Below are positions 54,907 to 64,000 of a stretch of DNA of 64,000 nt, piece by piece; position 1 is the stretch's first letter; each line of letters opens with the position of its first letter. The DNA comes from Chalara sp. BL73 (Eukaryota; Ascomycota; Leotiomycetes; Helotiales), in the NCBI GenBank assembly GCA_918026815.1, contig CAKJVC010000049.1:620001-684000 (forward strand). The letters run 5' to 3'. A program made the position numbers and the translations under genes. Below the pieces are notes generated by a model that ran no database searches, was not told where the DNA came from, and worked only from the letters and a program-made list of their open reading frames with translations.

Positions 54907-57230
54907 ATGGATTTGGGTGAGGCACACTGGCTTGAAACCCAGTCTGGCGATCTTTTTGAGCAGAGTTTCGATCTTGAAAACTGGGAGCTGCAGCCAGAGC
55001 AAACTCAGCAAGCATCTATCATACCGACACCTACCGAATCACTCAACACTCCCAAACGCCGTCGGCCACGGACTATATTGAAGCCTACAGCAACCACACA
55101 ACCTCGCAAGAGATCAAAGACAAATGTAGGTCCAGAACGTCTGTCATTTTTATCACTGTACTGAAACTCCTCAGTGTCACGTGGGCAGAATGTGCAACCG
55201 CTTCTAACATTGACCAGGAATCTTTAGTGCCAGGAACTGGCACAGGACTTAACACAGATTCCTCGAACAATAACTCGGGGTTACTGTCTATATCTGCTCT
55301 GGCCTCTTCTTCTGATCCTGTTGGCTCGGCGCCTGATTTGTCACCTAAAAATATAGTGGCGGCATCTCCCATTGGAGCTTCGGCAGCCATATCACCTACA
55401 GTGACCTACAATTATGTTAATAATGAATTGGTACAATCTAAAACAAGAGTCTGGACTCTTGTCCATGACCCAGTCCGTTATGCTTCGTATATGGAATAGA
55501 CGTATACTGATTGTTTCCAGGCCACAAAACGACTGCTCACGCGAGTGCCGGATTCGACTCTTGCCGAAATCCAGAACATTGTAAAGATATCGCAGAAAGC
55601 ACATGAATCTTGGCGAGATGTGCCTTTCTCTAAAAGAAGGGCAGTCATGCTACGCTTGCTCGAATCGCTTCGTTCAAACTTCCACGCGATTGTAAGTCCA
55701 AACTACGCGCGCACGTAGAATGCATATACCGACTTAAACCATAGGCAACTTCCATTAGTATAGAATCAGGAAAGATTCTCACCGACGCTTCAAGTGAGGT
55801 CATACGCTCGTTAGACATGATAGAAGCTGCATGCTCTATTCCCGGCGGAACGATTGGAACACATTTGGTGAACGATGCTACGAGGACCCATACGACTTAT
55901 GAGCCACTGGTAGGCTGTCTAATTTCAAATATTTATGTTGATTTTGCTGATGGAAGCCCAGGGCGTATGTATGGCAGTGACTCCTTTCAACTTCCCGATT
56001 TTAATTGCATTAGTAAGTTTAAATTCTACTCTCCCCTTGGACCCTATCGACGCCACGGAGTAAATTTTCAACAATCAATAGTCTGACGTTTTCTTCCAGT
56101 GGTCGATTCCATTCGCAATAATCACTGGAAACACAGTTGTCTGGAAACCATCAGAGCGCTGTCCAAGTTCTGCCATGCTTCTTGCTAAATGCTTCTACCA
56201 AGCTGACTTCCCTCCTGGAGTTTTCAATGTTATCCATGGTGGTCCAACAGCTGTTGAGAAACTCCTCTCTCAGCCAGAGATTAAGGCCGTATCATTTGTT
56301 GGCTCGGACGACGCCGCAGAGCGTGTTCATGATCATGCTGTTGCCACTAGAAAGAGAGTTCAGGCCGACTGTGGGAGCAAGAACCACGGCGTGATTATAG
56401 AAGATGCTACAAAAGACCAAACTTTGTACGCCATCGCTGGGAGCGCGTTTGGTGCTGCTGGACAGCGCTGTATGGCACTTAGCGTAGCAGTATTCGTCGG
56501 ATCTACGGTATCCTGGATCCCAGATTTGGTCAAAATATCTTCGTCTCTAAAGGTAGGTTGTGGGCTCACACCCGGTGTGGATCTCGGTCCCCTCATTACT
56601 TCGGCTTCAAAAGAAAGAGTTGAAGCAATCATTCAAGGTGCGGTAGAGGAAGGCGCTACTTTACTTCTGGATGGACGTGGAGTCACTGTTCCAGAATTTC
56701 CCAGGGGTAACTTCGTTGGCCCGACTATATTGACCAACGTCCAGCCATACATGCGTTGTTATCAAGAAGAAATCTTTGGGCCAGTACTGTGCTGTATGCA
56801 AGTTACGACTCTTGCTGAAGCAATCGAGATTGTGAATGAAAATAAATGTGAATGTCAATTCCTGAAGTTATGTCTGATATGAAGCTAAAGCTCAGCAGAT
56901 GGTAATGGCTGTACAATCTTCACGCAGAGCCCAGTGACTGCTGAAAAGTTTCAGAGGAAAATAAATGTAGGGCAAATAGGGGTCAATGTTCCAGTATTAG
57001 GTATCTTTACGTGGTGTTTTTTGGTCATTAGCTCTGCTGATATATCTAGCCTCTCCTGGTCAGATTCCTAGAACCGGCAATAAAGAGTCATCTCTTGGTC
57101 GTAAGTCATACTAGCATGTGACGATTCTGATCTGACGTGCATGTTAGAGAGAAATCTACCTGGTCAAACTGGATGGGAATTCTTTTGTATGACGAAAACA
57201 ATAACAACACTGTGGCGAGACGCACAGTGA
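54907..57230 (+). CDS. Methylmalonate/malonate-semialdehyde dehydrogenase-type ALDH with basic N-terminal extension
   Basis: Nine exons: 54907-55125, 55218-55472, 55521-55691, 55745-55909, 55962-56012, 56100-56847, 56896-57000, 57050-57100 and 57148-57230, giving 615 residues. The ALDH part starts at about residue 132 ([16 protein letters not shown]). It then shows [56 protein letters not shown], the nucleophile [12 protein letters not shown] (Cys about 411), [33 protein letters not shown] and a final [12 protein letters not shown]. The QRCMALS and GxKNH signatures are of the methylmalonate-semialdehyde dehydrogenase (CoA-acylating) class. Instead of a mitochondrial presequence it has about 130 residues that are acidic, then basic ([21 protein letters not shown]), then Ser/Gly/Asn rich. 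Exon 2 has no Met, so a later start is unlikely. The gene is convergent with the uracil phosphoribosyltransferase, 36 bp apart. Confidence 0.9.
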
Positions 57231-57266
57231 CGATAAGGTCACATATCAACGTTTCATATTCTCGAC

Positions 57267-57942
57267 TTATGATAAATTCGTCCCAAAGAGCCGATCTCCT
57301 ATATCACCAACGCCAGGCTGAATATAGCCATGTGAATCTAGGTCATTGTCTACTGCACCGACATAAAACTGCGTACCCTCCGGCCATACATTTGACAGTC
57401 TCTCCAAGCCTGCCTTGCTTGCCAGCAACGAGATGAAAGTGACCTTCTCTACTCCCCAATCCCTGTTCGCCCATCAGTATCTATTCTTGAGCATGGGGCA
57501 TAGAAGGCACGTAGCAAACTTACTTCAAAATTCCGATAGTAGCCGCGGCTGTCCCACCGGTGGCTATTAATGGGTCTATTATGAATGCATGCTTTATCCT
57601 GCTATCCTTCGCTGGTAGCTTATTATAGTACTCGACGGGTTCTAGCGTTTCTTTTTCTCTGAAAAGACCTAGATGGTATGTCACCACGCTATTAGACTCT
57701 GTTTCAAGTTGTGCCAGGAATGGATCCGCCATGGCAAGCCCAGAACGTAGGACTACTATCAGAGCTGTTTTCGTGGGTAGAGATGAGTGTATTCCTGATG
57801 TAGCTTCCACAGCGATGATGCTGGTCATCTGTGCAACGAGAGAGCGTACAGCGCTAGGTCTAAGAGAGCGATCTCGAAGCTGAGTGAGCTTTTCTTGGAA
57901 GAGGGGGTGGGCAGATACCCGGATGTTGGCAACCGTGGTCAT
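57267..57942 (-). CDS. URC6: Uracil phosphoribosyltransferase of the uracil-catabolism cluster (Urc6/Urg2 type)
   Basis: Two exons: 57942-57524 and 57462-57267, giving 204 residues. Motifs: VVLRSGLAMADPF, the PRPP loop FIIDPLIATGGTAAAT (about 120-135) and the uracil-binding C-terminus GYIQPGVGDIGDRLFGT. The length and compact form match the bacterial-like Upp found in URC clusters, not the longer Fur1-type salvage enzyme. It makes UMP from uracil and PRPP. In the URC pathway this class is needed for uracil breakdown. It is divergent from the DUF1688 gene over 696 bp and convergent with the dehydrogenase. The gene name is assigned by cluster context; salvage use is also possible. Confidence 0.93.
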
Positions 57943-58638
57943 TTTGGACTTAAAGAATCAGGATACTAATTTAATATTAATTACTATTCCCGAAATATCG
58001 CACCTTCAAGAGGTTGAAGAACGAAAATTGAAGTCTGGATACATTTGAACATATGGTAGAAAGGGCACATGCTTTACTTATGGTAGAGCGACCTGCATAG
58101 CGCCGAGACCGGAAGTCACGGGAACTATAGTAAGCTGAATGTGTATTTGAGCTGGTAATGCATTAGCTATTGTTAGGAGCCAGTCAATTGAGTATCCTGT
58201 TGGTGAGAAGGGTACGAACCCAGGGTACGAACCATAAGTTAGGCCGACGTCAGGCAAATATTTGCAGGGCTTATCGCCACATCTGTGTTAGATTCAGGGG
58301 TGGATTGTGGGGAAGAACGCTAAAAAAAAAAGTCTTCAAGTTCCCATTTTAACAGGTTCTAGTCCTCCGAAACTCACGTCCTGCATTGAATTTGATTCAC
58401 TTCCGGCTATCTATTCACCGCTCATTGTGCATGACAGGCTGAGGCGTCATGCCAATCTTTATCTCATCACCATTACTATCATGCTTAGAACAGTCAAGTG
58501 GCTGCTTTAAGCACCGAATACTTTCCCCTTGAATGCCTCAGTCATCTAGTGAGGCTGCAGCATTCTGCATCAATTTCACCAGACGGCATTTGTCTATCCT
58601 TTCATTATTCTGGAACAGCCTTTTTCTATTGAGTCAAT
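57943..58638. promoter_or_regulatory. Divergent promoter of URC6 and URC4
   Basis: A 696 bp shared control region. Notable are a 13-bp-spaced direct repeat at 58210-58233 and, at 58103-58112, ccgagaccgg, a CCG-N4-CGG arrangement of the sort bound by Zn2Cys6 dimers (the pathway regulator Urc2 in Lachancea is of that class). Binding is only a suggestion. Confidence 0.35.
58210..58233. repeat. Direct repeat of gggtacgaacc (two copies, 13 bp period)
   Basis: Two perfect 11-bp copies separated by 2 bp, in the URC6-URC4 divergent promoter. Confidence 0.85.
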
Positions 58639-60107
58639 ATGACTCCCGAAATTGCATATCTCTTCTCCTTAGATGCTGTGCGAGAACGTTCCTCAATTGT
58701 ATACGATGCTGCCAAAGAAGGGCGTCTGAATAACTTTGACTTTCATGAAGATAAGTTGAATGAAGCCGCTGATTACGTCACGAGAATAATCAAAGTATGC
58801 GTTTCTTTTTTTCATCTTTTTTTCATTTTCATAATTGCCCTATCATAAGGCTATTCTGACTGAAGACAGCGAGACTTTGGCCCTTCCAACTATGACACCA
58901 TTCCTCCCCATGGACGCTGGCAGCATTTCGAGATCGGCGGCCACCCTCGTGTTACACAACTCGTGCAACAATGGAAGCACGCTGCCCTCGATGCTAAAGA
59001 ATGCACACGCCGGCTGCTTGATCTTTTCTTTGTATCCGTACTTCTTGATGCCGGAGCAGGAGATACGTGGGGATTCACCGAAGAACGGACGGGAGAGAGA
59101 TATGGACGGAGTGAAGGCATAGCAGTTGCAAGTCTGTATATGTTCATGCAGAATGACTTCTCTAGCTCCGATGGGCTGGTTGTCGACAGTGAGTATTCGT
59201 AATTCATTGATATTGCAAGTGCTGACGTTAGGGTGAAGGTGAAGGACTACAGGCAATAACAGCCGAGAAGTTGGGTGCTGGCTTTCAAGTCAGTGATGGT
59301 AATCAGATCGTGGGCTTAGAGCCTCGGGCGAAGCTTCTAAAGACTTTGGGACAATCATTAAAGTCACTACCCGAGATATTTGGTAAGGAAGGTCGCCCTG
59401 GAAATTTAGTTGGTAAGTTCAAGGTATTCTTGATCTGGTTTTCAATCTAACAATATGCAGACTATCTCCTTAATACTGCAGAGGGTTCAACATCATTGGA
59501 TGTCAAGATTCTCTGGGATGTTCTCCAGAAGCTTTTAGTGCCAATCTGGCCCACGGATCGTTGCAGCATCGGCACTGGCGAGGATACAATAGCTCTTGGA
59601 GACGCATGGCGACTGAAGCTATTTCAAGGAGCATTGGATGGACCTGATGCTATACAGCCTTTCCACAAGCTTACACAATGGTTGACATACTCACTCATGG
59701 TTCCATTTGTCAACCAGCTCGACGTTCAGTGGACGAACACCAATCTCCTTACTGGCCTTCCTGAATATCGGAACGGAGGTCTATTCGTTGATAAGGGAGT
59801 CTTGACCTTGAAACCCAGCGAATTGAAAAGAGGTCTCAATACCCCCGGAGCGAGCGATGGCCTTCCTATTTTTTCACAGGACGATGATGTGATCATTGAG
59901 TGGAGGGCTATGACGGTCAAGCTGCTGGACGTCCTCTATGAAATGATTTTGGAGAGATTACGCAAAGATGACTCTAAGATATATTTGAGTATGGCTCAAG
60001 TGCTCGAGGCAGGAACTTGGAAAGCAGGCCGACAGATGGCTGCAGAATTACGGCCGGCTACGAGGTCAAGCCCACTGCTAATTGCTAGTGATGGTACGCT
60101 ATTTTAG
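58639..60107 (+). CDS. URC4: DUF1688 protein, uracil catabolism (Urc4/Urg3)
   Basis: Four exons: 58639-58794, 58870-59188, 59239-59412 and 59461-60107, giving 431 residues, the family's usual length. Landmarks: YLFSLDAVRERSSIVYDAAK, NNFDFHEDKLNEAADYVTRI, PPHGRWQHFEIGGHPRV, LLDAGAGDTWGFTEERTGE with YGRSEGIAVAS, FGKEGRPGNLVDYLL, LWDVLQKLLVPIWP, VPFVNQLDVQWTN, LTGLPEYRNGGLFVDKGVLT and the C-terminal SPLLIASDGTLF. In exon 3 the acceptor at ...gggtgaag is used; the nearer AG would give an immediate stop. In L. kluyveri and S. pombe the gene is induced by uracil and required for its breakdown. The predicted step is ring or ribosylurea processing, and its chemistry is not settled. It is followed 499 bp later by URC1 on the same strand. 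Confidence 0.94.
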
Positions 60108-60606
60108 AATATTTATCTATGTTAGCGCAAGAATGTACGAAATTTCGCATGCCTTTATTTTCTCGAGTTGTGCCTAAGTTATTAGGCCTGAAGATAAGGC
60201 TTTTGTTGCCTCATATTTTAGGCAGAATATGAGGGTGGATATTCAGCATCAGAAAAGCATCCACACCCGACGTGTTGAAGCAAGGCTCACTGCAAGCCTA
60301 GAACATAGAGTCATGCCTACCTTGCGTCGGACTACTCATAGATTGCATCACTTAGGTTTCCAGGGTCAAAATCATCCAGTTCCATTTACCCCTTCAAGCC
60401 TGTTTCTTATCTTTTGAACGCGTGAGTTCCTTGCCTTGATAAGCCTCAATGCCTAAGCTGCATATTTAACGCTCAGTTAATCAACTACATACCCCTCAAC
60501 TAAAAGCAGCAATAGCTTACTGCTCACCTACTGAAAGCAAGGCTACGGTCAGGTTTGTAACGGTAGATTTACTCTCGTTCTACTTATAGGTTGTTCCAGC
60601 AACATC
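60108..60606. other. Intergenic region between URC4 and URC1
   Basis: A 499 bp stretch; URC1 promoter. No ORF resembling a protein. Confidence 0.4.
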
Positions 60607-62199
60607 ATGAACCCTACAATAGCTCAAGGAGTCGCCCTGCCTACTGATCTTTCCTCTCCAACGACTGATTACTCTTCTGCTCCTTCTCCAACATCAACCA
60701 AGCGCGTGAAGTTGGACATGGCACCCATAGCAATGGGCACCGACAGCACTACCAACGAAGTAGAGGTAGAAAACAATGCTCCCACATCATCATGGCCAAA
60801 TCCTGCAGCCAAACGTTACGGAAGCCGTATTATAGTGAGTTCTCGCTTTCCCAAAGCTGGTTGCTTGCAATTTTGCAGAGCAGATGAGCTAATTCGATGC
60901 CAGCTTACTACATACCCAGGACAAGCTGTGGTCGACCCCATAGCACTTAACTGGGGAGCTCCTGATCCTGTCGTTCGTGGCCCAGTTCTTGTCTCTCGGA
61001 GCGGGGAAACTCTGAAGAAACGCAATGCTATAGGAGCCCATGGCGGTAGCTACTCCGTCTACAATGCCCTAGCAATAGCTGCTGGTGACCTCCCTCCCGA
61101 CTTCCGCCCAGACTTCGAAAACACCCAGCCTACTTTTAACTTCACACAGCAAGAAGCATGGGGAGGTGTTGACAAGATCGTGTCCATGGACCCCTTTGGA
61201 CATGACATTGTGCGGCATTTCAAGAACCATATTACTGCTGGATTGGATGTTCGACCTACAATTGCGATTACACGGGCGACTATGCGGGTGGCAGAAATCG
61301 CAGAAGCGGTACAAAAAGGAACATTGCCAATTGATGGAAACATAGTTGTGGACGACTCAGGAGACGTCCGTGTCACAAAGGTTGCTGTCGAGCCCGTCTG
61401 GTATCTTCCTGGCGTGGCTGCTCGCTTTGGCATCGATGAGGGAGCACTGCGTCGCGCGCTCTTCGAGCACATGGGTGGAAGTTATCCAGAACTCATTACC
61501 AGACCAGATTTAAAAGTTTTTCTTCCACCTATTGGGGGTTTGACATGCTACATCTTTGGGCCACCGGAGCGAGTATCGGATCCAAATGTGAGCTTGGCAC
61601 TACGGGTTCATGATGAATGCAATGGCAGTGATGTGTTTCAATCAGATATCTGTACTTGCCGACCATACCTTGCATTTGGTATTCAAGAAGCGATCAAAGA
61701 GGCACAGAACGGTGGAAGTGGTGTTGTCATCTATTTCCGCAAGGAAGGTCGTGCTCTTGGCGAAGTGGTAAAGTACCTGGTCTACAACTCGCGAAAACGT
61801 GGTGGAGATACTGCAGACAAATACTTCCAGAGAACAGAAAACATTGCTGGCGTCCGTGATATGCGATTCCAGGCCCTAATGCCCGACATTTTGCACTGGC
61901 TTGGAATCTCTAAGATTGATAGAATGATGTCGATGTCCAACATGAAACACGACGCCATTGTTGACTCAGGCATTCCCATTTACGAACGTGTGCCTATTCC
62001 TGATGGTAGGTCTTGCACCGTCTTGTTTGTTATAATTGACTAACACGTGTTGATAGATATGATCCCACCTGACTCGAGAGTTGAGATTGATGCCAAGATC
62101 AATGCTGGCTATTTCACATTGGGTAAGCAAGCTACAACTGAGGAGTTGAAAAATGTGAAGGGCCGCGGGTGGGAAAGTTGGGAGGATGCGGTCCACTAA
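60607..62199 (+). CDS. URC1: GTP cyclohydrolase II-like Urc1/Urg1, uracil catabolism
   Basis: Two exons: 60607-62005 and 62057-62199, giving 513 residues. The N-terminal 65 residues are Ser/Thr/Pro rich. The GCHII-type zinc site is intact: Cys338, Cys349 and Cys351 in RVHDECNGSDVFQSDICTCR, the C-x10-C-x-C pattern of RibA. The following loop reads YFRKEGRALGEVVKYLVYNS instead of the RibA QEGRGIGL, a hallmark of the Urc1 branch, which acts on a pyrimidine (nucleotide) rather than on GTP for riboflavin. Upstream landmarks are GAHGGSYSVYNALAIAAGDL and MDPFGHDIVRHF. The C-terminus ends GWESWEDAVH. In L. kluyveri it is essential for growth on uracil, and in S. pombe urg1 gives a strongly uracil-inducible promoter. 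Confidence 0.95.
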
Positions 62200-62866
62200 C
62201 TTGAGTCTTTGTAATACCAAATACCTAACTGCAACGATGAACTTTCGCATTGCAAGTGCTTCACAACACAAACATCTCTAGGCTGCGGAGCAATCTGGAA
62301 TCCACAAGGCTGTTGGACAAGTACTCATACCTCTTAGGAGCTATTTGGAAAGACGATACCATATGCAGCATTTCTTTACAGCGGATGTCTCTTTGGAAAC
62401 ATAAAATTCCTTTGAATGGGATTGCTTCAAAAATTCACCTGCAATGTTCTTTTCACTGCTTGGTTACTCCAGCTTGATGAGTGAATTTTGAGAAATCTGG
62501 AGGGATCTGAGATATCCCCTTATTCTATTGTACTTTAGATTGCAACCATTTGTCGCCGTGCATCGTCAATATACGGTTATGCTGGCCCTGCAGTTGTAAT
62601 ATTCATTTGCTACGTTGTGATTCGGCCACCACCAGAATTTACTCCCAGAACAGCTAACGGCATGTGAAGTAGAGGGCTAGGTGCGAGAGAAGTGTTTACT
62701 TGCACCTTTACTCCTGCATCTATGGTTACACGAACCAAACGGCTCTTGCCACGCCTAAGCCCGTGTCACCGACCAAAGAATTTCTTTTTTGACAAGCTCT
62801 GAGCTTGTTACACTTTGACTTCTGAAATCTTTCTGCTCCTCTTCCCATACTGCTACTTGAGTAACC
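62200..62866. other. Intergenic, no gene seen
   Basis: A 667 bp stretch after URC1; promoter of the MYND gene. Nothing else recognised. Confidence 0.4.
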
Positions 62867-64000
62867 ATGACAGAAAAGTCGTCAGCAGATCAGATTACTT
62901 GTGGTAATACAGAGCGAGCTGTCGATAATAGGCCCTCCCAATGTGCTGAACTAGCCCTAAAGGCTTGTAAAGGATGCTTTCTGATTCAGGTACGCTTCTT
63001 TTAATTGGGTCATGCAATATAACCTCTCTCTATCGTGGATGTTAAGTGTCCCATTTAGTACTGCAGCAAGGAATGCCAGATGGCACACTGGAAGCTTCAC
63101 AAAATCGACTGTAAATCTCCCTTGATGCAGGCGACGTGGAAGCCTTCTTGGCATGTAGAGCATCGTCAACCAGCATTTTATGGTGAGAATGACACAGGTG
63201 ATGACGGATGTTCAGAACTGGGACAGGTCAGACATGGCGCACGAAAGTATCTCTGGGGAAATGTTCCAGCTGTAAATATAGTCAATCATCCTCAGAACGA
63301 AGGATTGAGTCTGCCTGGACGTATTAATCTTCTATTTGCCGGTAAGTTTGCGTCTCTTCTGCAATGAACCTGTGCAAATCTGCTGATCCTCCCAAGCATC
63401 AGGAGATCTTCGGAATGTAGTAAGGTCCTTGGCTGAAATACCACAATCCTGGATCGGTGAATCTGATGTTGTGATTAATGACAGGGACTTTGACATTGTA
63501 GCAAGAAATTTGATTCTCCTTTTGGTTGCACTGAACTTCAACCCCAGCGAAGCACCACGTATCATGCTACACATATGGTACTCTGCTGTGATTCCCCGAG
63601 GGATATTTGTTTTGCTGCAAAACAGAGTCCTGCCTCTGTTCAAGGATGTATGTTCGAAGATTCAAGGAAAACCACCAAAGTCTCTCCAAGCTAAGTCCTG
63701 GAACTTTGGTGCACGGGGTTTGCGTCTTGTGCTTGAGAAATCAATGTGGGACCGCCTTCCATCCTACTTGGAAGTCCCTGGCGGGTTACCAGCATCCCAA
63801 GCTCTGAGGATAATGAGATCGACGACGCTAGCACCAGGGAGGAAAGATTATGTTGAACGGGCACTCTATATCAGTTTTCCTCCATGGTGAGTCTGTAATA
63901 GCAAGTTTCGTAACGACGGAGTTCTGCTGCCATTTGGCCAATCTAGATCAGAATTCGACACACCAAATCCGTAAGATCTTTTCGCACTTGGCAACGAGAA
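62867..64000 (+). pseudogene. DUF4470/MYND-finger protein, 5' part, with an in-frame TGA (runs off the right edge)
   Basis: Exons 62867-62989, 63059-63341 and from 63397. The zinc finger spans the first junction: CKGCFLIQ joined to YCSKECQMAHWKLHKIDC, a MYND-type pattern. Next come KYLWGNVPAVNIVNHPQNEG, INLLFAASGDLRNVVRSLAE and VVINDRDFDIVARNLILLLV, the DUF4470 signature usual in fungal MYND proteins. At 63888-63890 the frame meets TGA (ISFPPW-stop-VCNSKF). Coding character continues in the same frame for about 27 codons (NSKFRNDGVLLPFGQSRSEF, DTPNP) to a gtaag donor at 63973. The stop sits where relatives usually have Trp-Arg-Val, so CGA to TGA is likely. The only GT-AG pair that would remove it leaves a 15-nt intron, too short to be credible. 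This is a nonsense allele, a young pseudogene or a sequencing error; the 3' end is outside the window. Confidence 0.7.

Noticed and set aside
54907..55500. Separate small basic (bZIP-like) gene upstream of the ALDH
   Set aside because: Exon 1 has a basic stretch but no zipper or DNA-binding signature, its frame joins exon 2 in phase, and the ALDH has no alternative start codon.
58200..58245. tRNA-like 'ggttcgtaccc' on the minus strand
   Set aside because: Resembles a T-arm, but it is simply the direct repeat; no acceptor or anticodon arms can be built around it.
1..64000. Transposons, RIP-mutated repeats, rRNA or a replication origin
   Set aside because: No transposase, reverse transcriptase, terminal repeats, long AT-rich RIP blocks or rRNA-like sequence were recognised by reading; a repeat-library search would be needed to exclude small MITEs.

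Overview
The window is nuclear DNA of a filamentous ascomycete (Pezizomycotina). Genes are interrupted by short GT-AG introns of about 45-100 nt. Gene families include a calcineurin A with fungal-type C-terminus, an RTA1-like membrane protein, DUF7136, a DMATS prenyltransferase, DUF4470-MYND and fungal URC genes. A leotiomycete (Helotiales) source is a guess from general resemblance only. No rRNA, tRNA, CRISPR or intact transposon was recognised. Exon-intron models were built by hand: splice phases were checked arithmetically and junctions against family motifs, but no transcript or database evidence was available.

Layout. 0-12 kb: 5' part of a drug-type MFS transporter (runs off the left edge), a WW-domain splicing-type protein, a mitochondrial Mmc1-like protein, a small conserved protein, calcineurin A, and a CYS3-type bZIP factor. 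12-16 kb: gene-poor. 16-26.5 kb: Mup1-like methionine permease, TauD-type dioxygenase, a decayed gene, a METTL7-like methyltransferase and an RTA1-like protein. 27-36 kb: an acidic DFGDF-motif protein, the Fe-S scaffold ATPase Cfd1, a secreted TAP-like hydrolase and a small hypothetical gene. 36-45 kb: a seven-exon DMATS prenyltransferase, two conserved or hypothetical genes and a 3.7 kb non-coding stretch. 45-54.5 kb: a large serine/threonine-rich membrane protein with a hevein-like domain, a GPI-type DUF7136 protein, a second MFS transporter and a PAP2-like membrane protein. 54.9-62.2 kb: the uracil-catabolism (URC) cluster. 62.9 kb to the end: a DUF4470/MYND gene with an in-frame stop.

The most coherent functional unit is at 54.9-62.2 kb. 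A methylmalonate-semialdehyde-dehydrogenase-type enzyme is convergent, with a 36 bp gap, with a uracil phosphoribosyltransferase (URC6/urg2). These are followed by DUF1688 (URC4/urg3) and the GTP-cyclohydrolase-II-like URC1/urg1. This is the non-reductive uracil breakdown pathway known from Lachancea kluyveri and Schizosaccharomyces pombe, with a dehydrogenase added that could consume the three-carbon semialdehyde. The dehydrogenase carries an unusual basic N-terminal extension.

A looser sulfur theme spans 10-24 kb (CYS3-type bZIP, methionine-type permease with a perfect CYS3 consensus site upstream, sulfonate-type dioxygenase, thiol-methyltransferase-like enzyme). Three GC-AG introns were found in two genes.
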